Part shown: in pieces, positions 1 to 9,815 of the stretch | Layout of the letters: each line of letters starts with the position of its first letter | Numbering within the stretch: the stretch's first letter is position 1 | NCBI GenBank assembly: GCA_021800275.1 | Contig: JAJYZB010000002.1 | Span: forward strand, 1-64,000 | DNA: 64,000 nucleotides | Reading direction: 5' to 3' | Origin: a bacterium | Lineage (GTDB): Bacteria > Vulcanimicrobiota > JABDET01 | Notes under the pieces: generated by a model | What the model saw: the letters and a program-made list of their open reading frames with translations, nothing else | What the model was told of the DNA's origin: nothing | The model's database searches: none | Position numbers and translations under genes: made by a program

Positions 1-108
1 CCCATCAGGGAAGAACAAGCTCCTCCTACCCCCTCACCCATCAGGGAAGAACAAGCTCCTCCTACCCCCTCACCCATCAGGGAAGAACAAGCTCCTCCTA
101 CCCCCTCA
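1..108 (+). repeat. 36-bp perfect tandem repeat, 3 copies visible, in frame
   Basis: cccatcagggaagaacaagctcctcctaccccctca at 1-36, 37-72 and 73-108; encodes PIREEQAPPTPS; array is cut by the window edge. Confidence 0.97.
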
Positions 109-885
109 ATTCGAGTTTCTCTGCTTCTTCAATTGGCAGAAGCGGACGAATCTCTAGAAAAAAAAGAAAAAGCCTACAATGAGTTTAAACAGGTTCTTGA
201 CCTTGAACCTGACAATGAAAAAGCTGCTCTTCACCTCGGAAATCTTGCTCTGGGACTGAACTCTCCAAAAGAAGCACTTTCTTATTTCGAAAAAGTTTTA
301 AACCGTTCTCCTGAACATTTAAAAGCCCTGCTGGGATCAGGGAAAGCTCATCATGCTATGAAACATAAAGACAAAGCCTATTCATTTTTCCAGAAGGCAT
401 ACCAATCTGACCCTAATGATTTAACCATTATTTTAGAGTTTGCGAAATCAGCAGTGGAAATGAATGAACTCGATAAAGCAAAAGAAGCTTTAAAAATTGC
501 AGCTCAGAACAACCCGGAGGATGAAAAAATAGGAATTGAACTGGGAAAAATTTATATTCTGACCCAAGAAGCAGACAGAGCAGTAAAAACTCTCAAAGTC
601 GTTCTAAAAAAGAATGAAACCAATAAAGAAACTCTTTTAGAATTAAGCAGAGCTTACCAACTTAAAGGAAACCTGGGACAAGCCATCAAGACTGTTCGAA
701 AAATTATAAAAAATTCAAATGAAGATCCCCTTCTCCATCTGCGCCTAGCAGAATTGTATGTCTTATCAGGAGACAAAGAAAAAGGAATTCGTGAAGCTAA
801 AGAAGCTCTGATGTTTGACAAAATCGCTTCAAATGAAAGTCAGGAAATCGCTGTCAAGATCAAACAATGGGAACGTGAAAATTAA
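1..885 (+). CDS. TPR-repeat protein, 5' end outside the window; N-terminal part has 12-aa PIREEQAPPTPS repeats
   Basis: Frame 1 is open from base 1, upstream of the listed ORF at 133 (which starts at a TTG); TPR-like repeats such as AALHLGNLALGLNSPKEALSYFEKVL and LLHLRLAELYVLSGDKEKGIREAKEAL. Confidence 0.8.
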   Translation, partial: PIREEQAPPTPSPIREEQAPPTPSPIREEQAPPTPSIRVSLLLQLAEADESLEKKEKAYNEFKQVLDLEPDNEKAALHLGNLALGLNSPKEALSYFEKVLNRSPEHLKALLGSGKAHHAMKHKDKAYSFFQKAYQSDPNDLTIILEFAKSAVEMNELDKAKEALKIAAQNNPEDEKIGIELGKIYILTQEADRAVKTLKVVLKKNETNKETLLELSRAYQLKGNLGQAIKTVRKIIKNSNEDPLLHLRLAELYVLSGDKEKGIREAKEALMFDKIASNESQEIAVKIKQWEREN

Positions 886-2572
886 AAAAATTCTCTTTGG
901 GGGAATTCTAATAGTTTTCATCCTCTCTTTTTTTTTAGTCACTTGGTTCCAAAAGCTTTCGAATCCTAATCTAATCCTCGCCCATTTTTCAAAAAAAAGC
1001 GGATTTAAGGTGTCCGCAAAAAAGATAAGTTTTTCCTGGAACGGCAGAACTGAGCTGATAGGTTTACGAATAACCTATCATCATCGCCCTGCTGCAGTTA
1101 TCCCTCAAATGACTTTAAATCTTTCACTCATTCCTTTGATATTTCAAAAGAAAATCCAATTTAAAAGATTAACCGTCTCAAGCCCTATTTTATCTTTTAA
1201 TAACTCTACTTTGAAATATCTGCTGAAAAAATTAAAAAAACAGAAAAGTGGCAAACGAAACTTCACCTCTGCATTCTCTAACGGGACTTTCAAGTTTCAA
1301 CTGCCTGACCAAAAAAAAGTGCTGCTAACCCATTTGCAAGGAACTTTTGACTCTGAACATGGAAAAGGACACATCCATCTGAAAGGAATCGCAGAACTTT
1401 TTCCTCTCCACTATTTATCCAGAAAATTTATTTTTCCGTTAGGAGTCTTTCTGAGGGGAAACTTAAAAGGTTTTTTTTCAATCCAGGGGGACTTCCATTC
1501 TCTAGCACATCATTTCAGCAAAATGTCGCTGCATTTCCTGGGAAAAACCCAACACCTCTCCTTTCAAGACATCGCCTTCCCAGACTCAAAAATTTATCTT
1601 AAAAAATCTTTAAACAACCACTTAACAGCCTCTTTAGAAACGAAACATTTCCATCTGAGCCAAGTAGAAGTGATTCATCAGTTCATCCCACTGAAAGGGC
1701 AAGGAGATCTTAAAATCTTTTTCTCTAATTTTCCGCGCAAAAAATCAACGCTCTCCTTTGATTTTCCTAAAACAACTCTTTATCATCATCACCTTGGCGC
1801 TTTAAGAGGGCAAATTATTTATTCAAAAAATAAATTCCAATTATCCAATTTAACCTTTCCTCTGAGTAATTCCTCATTAATATTCAGAGGATATATTGAC
1901 ATCAAGAAAAGACTTATTTTCCTGTCCAGCCATTTAACAGGCCAAAATTTTTCACAGTTGGCTTTTTTTCTCCCCTCTGCGAAAAATCAAATTTCTGGGA
2001 ACCTGTACGGCAATTTAACTTTAAACGGAAGCTCCCATCATGCTTTTATTTCTTTTTCAGGAACCGCAAAAAATCTTTCCGCTTTTGGAGTGAAGCTGAA
2101 CACGGCTCACTTAAAAGGAAAAACTTTCCCCGCTGAAACTAGTTATCAGATTTATCTCCAGACACAAATTCCAACTTTTTCTAAACCTTTTACCTGGAAT
2201 GGAACTTACAGCTTTCCACATCGGAGTTTAGTCATGGAAACTCGTCTAAACAAAATTTCTCTACAAAAACTCCTTATTTTGACCAGTGGATTGAAGACGA
2301 AAATCCAAGGAAGAGTCTCAGGTCTGTTGTCTATTAAATATTTTCCAAATGAAACCGATTCAAGTTTCAACTTCAGAGGGAAAGTCTCCCGTCTTCAAGA
2401 GCAAAACCTGCCTTTAGAAAATGGAGAAATCTCTCTTCAAGGAAATACTAAAAAAATGACAGGGAAACTGCTCTTAAAAAAACCCATTTCAGTGAAAGGC
2501 TTAGAGATACTGGGCGCCTCAATTCATGGAAATCTGACTCATCCTACTTTCTCTCCCCTGTTAGCTCCTTGA
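875..2572 (+). CDS. AsmA/TamB-like membrane-anchored protein
   Basis: Listed ORF 815-2572; GTG at 875 is a plausible start followed by KIKKILFGGILIVFILSFFLVTWF (TM anchor); long beta-rich body with AsmA-like composition. Confidence 0.55.
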   Translation: MKIKKILFGGILIVFILSFFLVTWFQKLSNPNLILAHFSKKSGFKVSAKKISFSWNGRTELIGLRITYHHRPAAVIPQMTLNLSLIPLIFQKKIQFKRLTVSSPILSFNNSTLKYLLKKLKKQKSGKRNFTSAFSNGTFKFQLPDQKKVLLTHLQGTFDSEHGKGHIHLKGIAELFPLHYLSRKFIFPLGVFLRGNLKGFFSIQGDFHSLAHHFSKMSLHFLGKTQHLSFQDIAFPDSKIYLKKSLNNHLTASLETKHFHLSQVEVIHQFIPLKGQGDLKIFFSNFPRKKSTLSFDFPKTTLYHHHLGALRGQIIYSKNKFQLSNLTFPLSNSSLIFRGYIDIKKRLIFLSSHLTGQNFSQLAFFLPSAKNQISGNLYGNLTLNGSSHHAFISFSGTAKNLSAFGVKLNTAHLKGKTFPAETSYQIYLQTQIPTFSKPFTWNGTYSFPHRSLVMETRLNKISLQKLLILTSGLKTKIQGRVSGLLSIKYFPNETDSSFNFRGKVSRLQEQNLPLENGEISLQGNTKKMTGKLLLKKPISVKGLEILGASIHGNLTHPTFSPLLAP

Positions 2573-2707
2573 TCACTTCCAAACTTCAGTCTTCAAACCA
2601 CTCCCTGCCTTTCGCTGGATTTTGAAACTGTGATGTGGCTAAAGGATTTGATTAAATTTTAACGAAACAATGAAACAATACAGATAAAGTCTGAAAAGTA
2701 AAAGCAC

Positions 2708-3823
2708 ATGCAGATTGTTCACTGGTTTTCCCAGAACTTTGTCGGATTGATATGGGCAGTCGTTATTTTTGCCCTTCTTGTTTCTATTCATGAATTCGGG
2801 CATTTCCTGGTAGCAAAACTCACAGGAGTCAAAGTCTTAGAGTTTTCTTTAGGATTCGGGTACAGATTGTATGGGATCCAAATTGGAGATACACAATACT
2901 CTTTAAGAATTCTTCCACTGGGAGGCTATGTGAGAATGCTCGGGGAAGGGGATGATTCTGAGCCAAACGATCCTGGAAACTTCCAAAATAAAGGAAATTG
3001 GGCAAAATCAGGAGTCATTGCCGCTGGGCCAGTCATGAATTATATCCTTGCCATTTCTCTCTTGTTTTTAATGGGAATCTTCTATGGGATCAGCAGTTAC
3101 GTTTTTCAGGTTGGAAAAGTTCTCCCTGGCACCCCTGCAGCAAAAGCAGGCATAAAGGCGGGAGATGAAATTACTGCCATTAACGGGCATCCTTATCAAA
3201 ACTTTCAAAATCCCGAGAAACTAATCGGCAGCGTGATTCATGTCATTCACCATTCTATAGGGATCCCTCTTAATCTCACCATTTTACGAAATGGAAAAAC
3301 TCTGCACCTCACAGCAGTTCCACGATACAGCAAAAAATTAAAGAATGGAATATTGGGATTTGAAATTATGCCTGCCATGACGTTTCGTCATGCCACAATT
3401 CTTCAGGCACTCACAAATAGTTTAAATTCCACCTGGTTTTTTACTAAACTGCCTTTTGTTGAAATAGGAAAAGTATTTCACGGCAAAATGAAAACTTCAA
3501 CTCTTGTGAAAGGTTCTGCTGGACCCATTGGCGCTTTTGATATTATCCTAAAAGTTTATAATGCCCACAAAAAAAATGGGCACAGCTTTGAATATCTCAT
3601 GTGGTTAGCCGCAGTCTTAAACATTTCAATTGGAATGGTCAATCTTTTCCCCATTCCAGCTCTAGATGGCTCACGAATCTTCATTATTGGGTTAGGGGCC
3701 CTTTTTGGAAAACCCCTGGATCCAAAACTTGAAGAAAAAATCCACCTGGCAGGATTCGCTTTTTTACTCATCCTTTTTATGCTGCTCTCTTATCAAGATA
3801 TCCATCGGATCTTTTCTCACTAA
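2708..3823 (+). CDS. rseP: Site-2 (M50) intramembrane zinc metalloprotease RseP
   Basis: HEFGH zinc motif, PDZ segment (PGTPAAKAGIKAGDEITAINGHPY), C-terminal NLFPIPALDGSRI. Confidence 0.93.
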   Translation: MQIVHWFSQNFVGLIWAVVIFALLVSIHEFGHFLVAKLTGVKVLEFSLGFGYRLYGIQIGDTQYSLRILPLGGYVRMLGEGDDSEPNDPGNFQNKGNWAKSGVIAAGPVMNYILAISLLFLMGIFYGISSYVFQVGKVLPGTPAAKAGIKAGDEITAINGHPYQNFQNPEKLIGSVIHVIHHSIGIPLNLTILRNGKTLHLTAVPRYSKKLKNGILGFEIMPAMTFRHATILQALTNSLNSTWFFTKLPFVEIGKVFHGKMKTSTLVKGSAGPIGAFDIILKVYNAHKKNGHSFEYLMWLAAVLNISIGMVNLFPIPALDGSRIFIIGLGALFGKPLDPKLEEKIHLAGFAFLLILFMLLSYQDIHRIFSH

Positions 3824-5662
3824 ATGCGTTTTTCTCAACTCTTCTCCCCAACGATAAAAGAAATTCCAGCAGAAGCTGAAACCCCAAGCCACCGCCTCAT
3901 GCTGCGGGCAGGGATCATTCGAAAATTAGCAAGCGGAATTTACACTTATCTTCCTCTTGGAGTGAAAGTCCTTGAAAAAATCAGCGCGATCGTCCGAGAG
4001 GAATTAAACCGAATCGGATCACAAGAGGTTTTAATGCCAGTTCTCCATCCCAAAGAACTCTGGCAGCAAACTGGTAGATGGGAAAAAGTTGACGTGTTAT
4101 TTCGACTGAAGGATCGGGCAGAACGAGACTTTCTTCTTGGACCAACTCATGAAGAAGTGATTACTTCTCTGGTTGCCCATGAAGTAAAATCATACAGACA
4201 GCTCCCTCTTTTACTCTATCAAATTCAAACCAAATTTAGAGATGAACCCAGACCCAGGGGAGGAGTTATCCGCTCTCGAGAGTTTATCATGATGGACATG
4301 TACAGCTTCCATAAAACAAAAGAAGATCTTGAAAAAACTTACTGGAAAGTTTATGAAGCCTATCAGCGAATTTACAAACGCTCAGGGTTCACCATTCGCG
4401 TTGTGGAAGGGGAAACAGGAGATATTGGAGGGGATGTTTCCCATCAGTTTGAATTAATCAGCCAATCAGGGGAAGATACCCTGCTCATCTGTCCGAACTG
4501 TTCTTATGGAGCTGATATGTGGAGGGTTCCCTGCAAAAATTCAAAAGTCAAGGCTTCTGCCGCTGAGAATTCACTAAAATGGAACAATACCCCACCCATG
4601 GAAAAGATCGAAACTCCCCATGTAAAAACTATCCCTGATCTGGTAAAATCCCTCAAAAAATCCCCGCAGGACTTTATTAAAACGTTAGTTTACGAAGCTG
4701 ATGGAAAGTTAGTGTTTGTCTGCCTCAGAGGAGATCGTGATGTTAATGAATTAAAATTAAAACGATTTTTAAGAGTAAAAAAACTAGAAATGGCAAAACC
4801 AGCGGCTCTAGGAGGGCTAGCCTCAGCTATGGGCTTTGTGGGTCCGGTCAATTTAGGCGTGGTCGCCAAGAGGAAAAGCGTTTCTGACTCTCGAGAAGAA
4901 CATCTAGAGACTCCCCATCTTGTCGCTGATGATGAAATTCGAGAAATGAAGGATGCTGTCTGTGGAGCCAATGAACCTGACTACCATTTTTGCCATGTGG
5001 ATTACGGCAGAGATTTTTCGATTAAAGATGAAAATTTTGCAGATTTACGGATGGCTGTATCTGGTGATCCCTGCCCCCAATGCGGAACAGCGCTTAAATT
5101 CGAGAATGGCATTGAACTGGGACAAATCTTTAATCTCGGAACCATTTATTCAAAACCTCTTAACTGTGTTTACCTCGATGAAGACAGTTCAGAGATTCCC
5201 ATGATTATGGGCTGCTATGGAATCGGCGTCAGCAGAATGCTTGCCTCTTTAATTGAGCAGCATCATGATTCAGATGGGATTATCTGGCCTGTTTCAGTGG
5301 CTCCTTATGATGCGGTGATTGTGCTGGTCAACAATCAGGACGAAAAACAGACAGAGATAAGCGAAAAAATCTACCAGGAAGCCCTTGATTCTGGGCTAGA
5401 AGTCGTTCTGGATGATCGAGATGTTCGAGCAGGGGTTAAATTTAAAGATGCGGACTTGCTGGGATTTCCTTTCAGAATCAATGTTGGAAGAGGAGCAGGG
5501 GAAGGAAAAGTAGAGCTTCGGGATCGGAAAACAGGAAAATCTCATGAAATCAATGCAGACAAAGCAGTAGAAGAGCTGAAAAAGATGAAAACAGAAGCGC
5601 TCCAGACACTGGAACCTAATACTCGTGATTCTGAACCCCGACGAGAGATTGTTTCTGCATGA
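3824..5662 (+). CDS. proS: Prolyl-tRNA synthetase (bacterial type)
   Basis: MRFSQLFSPTIKEIPAEAETPSHRLMLRAGIIRKLASGIYTYLPLG; LLGPTHEEVIT; FRDEPRPRGGVIRSREFIMMDMYSFH; begins directly after the rseP stop. Confidence 0.96.
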   Translation: MRFSQLFSPTIKEIPAEAETPSHRLMLRAGIIRKLASGIYTYLPLGVKVLEKISAIVREELNRIGSQEVLMPVLHPKELWQQTGRWEKVDVLFRLKDRAERDFLLGPTHEEVITSLVAHEVKSYRQLPLLLYQIQTKFRDEPRPRGGVIRSREFIMMDMYSFHKTKEDLEKTYWKVYEAYQRIYKRSGFTIRVVEGETGDIGGDVSHQFELISQSGEDTLLICPNCSYGADMWRVPCKNSKVKASAAENSLKWNNTPPMEKIETPHVKTIPDLVKSLKKSPQDFIKTLVYEADGKLVFVCLRGDRDVNELKLKRFLRVKKLEMAKPAALGGLASAMGFVGPVNLGVVAKRKSVSDSREEHLETPHLVADDEIREMKDAVCGANEPDYHFCHVDYGRDFSIKDENFADLRMAVSGDPCPQCGTALKFENGIELGQIFNLGTIYSKPLNCVYLDEDSSEIPMIMGCYGIGVSRMLASLIEQHHDSDGIIWPVSVAPYDAVIVLVNNQDEKQTEISEKIYQEALDSGLEVVLDDRDVRAGVKFKDADLLGFPFRINVGRGAGEGKVELRDRKTGKSHEINADKAVEELKKMKTEALQTLEPNTRDSEPRREIVSA

Positions 5663-6356
5663 ATTTTGCGATTTCAGGAGTTACCCTCTGACAGAATCTA
5701 AATCTTTGAAGCCCCAAACTTATAAGACCTTTGTTCTCGCTTCACGAAATCAACACAAAGTTAAAGAAATTCTAGATATCCTTCCCGAATTAAAGAACCA
5801 GATTAAAACATTAAATGATTTCCCCGCCATTCCCGAAATCGCTGAAACAGGAAAAACATACGAAGAAAATGCGGTTTTAAAAGCAAAAACCGTTTGCGCC
5901 ATTTTATCTCTTCCTGTTATTGCTGATGATTCAGGATTAGAAATAGAAAGCCTTGATTGGGGTCCTGGTGTTTTCTCAAGCCGATTTCTTGGAGAAACCA
6001 CTTCTTACCAGATTAAAAATCAGGAAATTTTAAAAAAATTAATAAACACTTCGGTAGAAAATAGAAAAGCACGTTTTATCTGTGCAGCAGCCGCCGCTTT
6101 TCCAAATGGAAAAATTCTCGCAGCCCAAGGGAAGATTCAAGGATATATCTCAGAACAGATCAGAGGTGAATCAGGATTTGGATATGACCCGATCTTTTTT
6201 CTGCCCGAGTATGGGAAAACCATGGCAGAACTTCTAGAAGAAGAGAAAAATAAGATCAGTCACAGAGCCCTTGCTTTCCGCAAATTAATGCAGCTGATTA
6301 ATTCATCAGATTTAACAGCAGGACGGGAAACAAAACAATCGAACTTTAAACAATAA
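5625..6356 (+). CDS. rdgB: XTP/dITP diphosphatase (RdgB/HAM1 family)
   Basis: FVLASRNQHKVKEI, ADDSGLEIESLDWGPGVFSSRF, ESGFGYDPIFFLPEYGKTMAEL; true start probably near 5706. Confidence 0.92.
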   Translation: MILNPDERLFLHEFCDFRSYPLTESKSLKPQTYKTFVLASRNQHKVKEILDILPELKNQIKTLNDFPAIPEIAETGKTYEENAVLKAKTVCAILSLPVIADDSGLEIESLDWGPGVFSSRFLGETTSYQIKNQEILKKLINTSVENRKARFICAAAAAFPNGKILAAQGKIQGYISEQIRGESGFGYDPIFFLPEYGKTMAELLEEEKNKISHRALAFRKLMQLINSSDLTAGRETKQSNFKQ

Positions 6357-6358
6357 AA

Positions 6359-7534
6359 ATGGAAGCCTATATTGTTTCTGCCTGCAGAACCCCAATCGGA
6401 AAGTTCGGCGGTATTTTAAACGGATTTTCTGCCACACAGTTAGGCGCTTTTGCCATTCAAGAAGCGGTTAAGCGTTCAAAAGTGGATCCTCAAGAAATTG
6501 AAGAAGTCATTATGGGAAATGTGATTTCTGCAGGACTTGGACAAGCTCCAGCCAGACAGGCTTCCATAAAAGCAGGGCTGCCCAGCCATATTGCAGCTTT
6601 AACGATCAACAAAGTCTGTGGCTCAGGCTTAAAAGCAGCTGCTCTTGCAGCCCAGGGGATAAAAGCTGGAGATTTAAACCTGGCTGTGACTGGTGGGATG
6701 GAATCTATGACCAATGCTCCTTATTTAGCTGAAAAAGCGCGGTGGGGAGCAAGACTTGGAAACACACGACTGATTGATACAGTCATCCAGGATGGGCTCT
6801 GGTGTTCACTTGAAAACATCCACATGGGAGAAACAGCGGAATATGTGGCAGAGAAGTATAAAATTTCCAGACAGAAACAAGATGAATTTGCTTTAAAAAG
6901 CCACCAAAAAGCCGTTAAAGCAGCAAAAGAAGGAAAATTTAAAGAAGAACTTATTCCTCTTGAAATCATCGAAAAAGGGAAAAAACTGATCCTTGAAAAA
7001 GATGAACCTCCAAGAGAAGACACCAGTTTAGAGTCTCTTGCTAAATTAAAACCTGCTTTTCGAGATAATGGAACTGTAACTGCAGGAAATGCTCCTGGAT
7101 TAAATGACGGCGCCGCAGCTTTTGTTATCGCCTCTGAAGAAAAAGTGAAAACCTCACACTTAAAACCGATTGCGCGAATTATGGGGTATCAATCTTATGG
7201 AATTGAACCCAAATGGGTGATGATGGCTCCAGTGGAAACCGTTAAAATCCTGCTTAAAAAATTAAACATGAAAATCGGCGATTTTGATTTAATTGAATTA
7301 AATGAAGCATTTGCAGTCCAGGCTTTGGCTGTGATTCGAGAACTGAACATGGATCCTGATAAAGTCAATGTCCATGGAGGAGCAGTGGCTCTCGGACATC
7401 CGATTGGAGCCAGTGGAGCTCGAATTTTAACCACTCTTTTGTATGGACTGAAAACATACAATAAAAAACTGGGGCTTGCCACCCTCTGCCTTGGCGGCGG
7501 AAATGCGGTTGCCATGGCTGTTGAAAGAGTCTAA
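6359..7534 (+). CDS. Acetyl-CoA C-acetyltransferase (thiolase)
   Basis: NKVCGSGLKA active Cys, GGMESMTNAPYL, NEAFAVQALA, HGGAVALGHPIGASGARI, CLGGGNAVAMAVE. Confidence 0.95.
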   Translation: MEAYIVSACRTPIGKFGGILNGFSATQLGAFAIQEAVKRSKVDPQEIEEVIMGNVISAGLGQAPARQASIKAGLPSHIAALTINKVCGSGLKAAALAAQGIKAGDLNLAVTGGMESMTNAPYLAEKARWGARLGNTRLIDTVIQDGLWCSLENIHMGETAEYVAEKYKISRQKQDEFALKSHQKAVKAAKEGKFKEELIPLEIIEKGKKLILEKDEPPREDTSLESLAKLKPAFRDNGTVTAGNAPGLNDGAAAFVIASEEKVKTSHLKPIARIMGYQSYGIEPKWVMMAPVETVKILLKKLNMKIGDFDLIELNEAFAVQALAVIRELNMDPDKVNVHGGAVALGHPIGASGARILTTLLYGLKTYNKKLGLATLCLGGGNAVAMAVERV

Positions 7535-7879
7535 TCCCCAGTAAAACAATTCCGCGGCTGACCAGAACCATAAACTTTATTCAATTTCTAGCAGACAATG
7601 ATACACAGGTTTAAAGATTATTTTATGCCTGTCAACCTGAATTTCCCTTTTTCCCTAGCCTGCATTATTCATGAGAACTTCATCTGAGCAAAATTCCTGA
7701 TGCTTCTTCTGAAGCCAGGCCAGTTGGACTGCTTTCGAGGTCTTTTCTCTGCCATTCTTTTCTGAAATAACCTTTTTCTTTTAATCTAAAAAACAAAAAT
7801 TGAACCTCAAAGAAGAAGAGTCCCTAGATCCCCTCAAATCCTGTCAAAAAAAATTAAAAAATTAAAAAGAAAAAAATTA

Positions 7880-8220
7880 AGCAGAACTTTCCTGAAGTTT
7901 CAGCCTGAAGCAAAACACAACTGGCTGCAGGTAAAATTAAACGCAGTTGATTGGCTTTAAATTCCCTCAAGCTGGTTCTCCCTGATTTTAAATCTCACTT
8001 CATCTCTTTGATTCGATTCTCACTATCCCCACGTTCCACATACCACTTGTATACCTCTTCTGCCGTTAAATCCGTTCGATTCGTCACCACAAACCGCACC
8101 TTCTCTCCTAAGGACAGCCATTCCGCTTTCACTTTATTCCCATCCACGAAAATTTCTTCGGGCTGCATAGAAAGAGTCTCTAATGCCCTCCGCGCTGGAT
8201 GCCTTTTTCTTCCATTCTCT
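7880..8220 (-). pseudogene. Degraded IS1380-family transposase, C-terminal part
   Basis: Minus-strand read: EEIFVDGNKVKAEWLSLGEKVRFVVTNRTDLTAEEVYKWYVERGDSENRIKEMK*DLKSGRTSLREFKANQLRLILPAASCVLLQAE; matches the IS1380 RFVVTN / RGxxENRIKELK / DRTS / F.ANQFRLLLHAAAYVLL pattern; in-frame TGA at 7995-7997; no intact N-terminus. Confidence 0.75.
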
Positions 8221-8468
8221 GTGATTCACAAGCCTCAGATAAAGTGCAGGATCAATTTAATAAACATCAAAAAAAGACAGAACAGAAAAAAAATTTTTCC
8301 TACCGCTGGAAGTCTGCAGTATAAGAGCTAGAATACATACTTTCCCAACAGCCAAAAAGTAATATATAGTTTACTATTTTAATAAAAAATTATCTCTTAT
8401 TTAATTCAGAATTAACGGCTCTTTAACAGGAACATGCTAGGCTTACCTTCAGACACAAAAAAATTAAT

Positions 8469-8481
8469 GCGATTAAATCGC
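8469..8481. promoter_or_regulatory. Perfect 6+1+6 inverted repeat GCGATT-A-AATCGC just upstream of an RBS
   Basis: gcgattaaatcgc directly before agggagga and ATG at 8497. Confidence 0.4.
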
Positions 8482-8496
8482 AGGGAGGAATCAAAC

Positions 8497-8916
8497 ATGA
8501 ACACAATAAAAAACAGCTTTCCGATTTATGTAACCAGTTCAGTGTTAACAGGTAATGGAGTTAAAGCTACTAAGCAAGAAGTGGAACCAGGAGATACTTT
8601 TGTGATCTCAGGGCCAGCCACAGTTGGTATCATCAATGAAAACCCTGATACATTATGGACTGCATCAATAACTAGTGGAAATAAAACTGTACCTCTTCAA
8701 CCCTTAAACAGCGAACAAGGGATAAACCCCTTTGATTATCCAGAAAAAGGAAAGACGATTGAAAAATTCCATCCTATCGGTCTTGATTACCTTGCTAAAT
8801 TTTTTAAATTGCCTTATCCTGGAAACAGTAAGGAAACTCTCACAGTAACTCAAAGCGGTCTGGGCGGCAAAATTTATCAACAGGAAAAATTTACAGTACT
8901 AAGAGGAGAAGGCTGA
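8497..8916 (+). CDS. Hypothetical protein (MNTIKNSFPIYVTSSVLTGNGVKATKQ...)
   Basis: Listed ORF 8434-8916; ATG at 8497 follows a good Shine-Dalgarno (cagggagga); no family recognised. Confidence 0.6.
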   Translation: MNTIKNSFPIYVTSSVLTGNGVKATKQEVEPGDTFVISGPATVGIINENPDTLWTASITSGNKTVPLQPLNSEQGINPFDYPEKGKTIEKFHPIGLDYLAKFFKLPYPGNSKETLTVTQSGLGGKIYQQEKFTVLRGEG

Positions 8917-8923
8917 AACAGCC
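8911..8923. other. Short hairpin GGCTG-AAA-CAGCC overlapping the stop codon of the upstream ORF
   Basis: Perfect 5-bp stem, flanked by gagga...tcctc; lacks a U-tract, so not called a terminator. Confidence 0.4.
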
Positions 8924-8933
8924 GGTTAAATCC

Positions 8934-9190
8934 TCCTTTGATATCATGAATACTCTGGTTCAAAGGGGGATTGTCGCAGACGAAACAGGTTTATCCAAAG
9001 TCATTCTTCCCCATTTTCCTCTTTGAAAATCGTGGATCAGTCTCAAAGCTGCATTTTCCAAATGAACCGATCCTCCCTTGAAAGATGTTTGGTTCAATGA
9101 AAACATAGATCGCATCACACGCCAATTTTTCTCAGGCTTTCTGCCGGATGACATCATGCGAAAAAAATTAGCACAACGGCTAGGGATCTC
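8934..9190 (+). pseudogene. Possible remnant of a methylated-DNA-protein cysteine methyltransferase (Ogt) N-terminal domain
   Basis: Plus-frame read FDIMNTLVQRGIVADETGLSKVILPHFPL*KSWISLKAAFSK*TDPPLKDVWFNENIDRITRQFFSGFLPDD...; GIVADExGLSKVxLP resembles Ogt N-termini; two in-frame stops; no PCHRV motif downstream. Confidence 0.35.
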
Positions 9191-9257
9191 CGAAAAAATA
9201 TTATCCTGAAAAATATAAAAATTGACTTTGCTGCTCGCGGCGGTTCTTCGCCTCAGC

Positions 9258-9815
9258 TTACTTCTTAAACTGGGGCATGGTTCCCTGAATCAAAGTATCC
9301 GGATAATCTTTTGATACAGGTGTTTTGTCATCAGGCAGAGGAACCAGATTCCAGTGAGTGTAATTTTTTCGGAGAGGGTGGCCTTCCCAATCATCAGCCA
9401 AAAGAATTCTTCGCAGATCAGGGTGCCCAATAAATTTGATTCCTAATAAATCATAAGTTTCCCGTTCATGCCAGTTCGCTCCGGGCCACAAATGGGTCAC
9501 AGATTGGACTTCTGGATTCTCTCCTGTCACTCGAACTTTAAAAGCGATTCTATGCTTGTTCTTATACGAACAAAGATGATATACAACATCTAAAGAGTCC
9601 AGATTGTCAACTGCTGTTAAACACATCAGGTTTTCAAAAAAAAGCTTTTCATCATTTTTTAGAAATTCGCAAAATGGAATGAGTTTTTCCAGAGGAAGAA
9701 TAAAAGTTAAATCATAAGCCAGGGGAACAATTTCTAATCCTGGAAATTGATTTAAAACATATTTTTGAAGTTCTTCATGTGTCATATCTGGTGCTTTCCT
9801 AACTCTTAACAGCAT
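9258..9815 (-). CDS. nuoC: NADH-quinone oxidoreductase subunit C
   Basis: [29 protein letters not shown]...[43 protein letters not shown]. Confidence 0.95.
   Translation of the reverse strand: MLLRVRKAPDMTHEELQKYVLNQFPGLEIVPLAYDLTFILPLEKLIPFCEFLKNDEKLFFENLMCLTAVDNLDSLDVVYHLCSYKNKHRIAFKVRVTGENPEVQSVTHLWPGANWHERETYDLLGIKFIGHPDLRRILLADDWEGHPLRKNYTHWNLVPLPDDKTPVSKDYPDTLIQGTMPQFKK

Noticed and set aside
1-108. 36-bp direct repeats as a CRISPR array
   Set aside because: Copies abut with no spacers and translate in frame as PIREEQAPPTPS within a TPR protein.
7195-7515. 106-aa minus-strand ORF inside the thiolase
   Set aside because: Shadow ORF on the opposite strand of a clear thiolase.
7951-8331. 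126-aa + strand ORF as a gene
   Set aside because: It is antisense to the IS1380 transposase remnant; the minus strand has the recognisable family motifs.
8960-9157. 65-aa minus-strand ORF (MMSSGRKPEKNWRV...)
   Set aside because: No family features; the plus strand of the same region gives a more protein-like, partly MGMT-like read.
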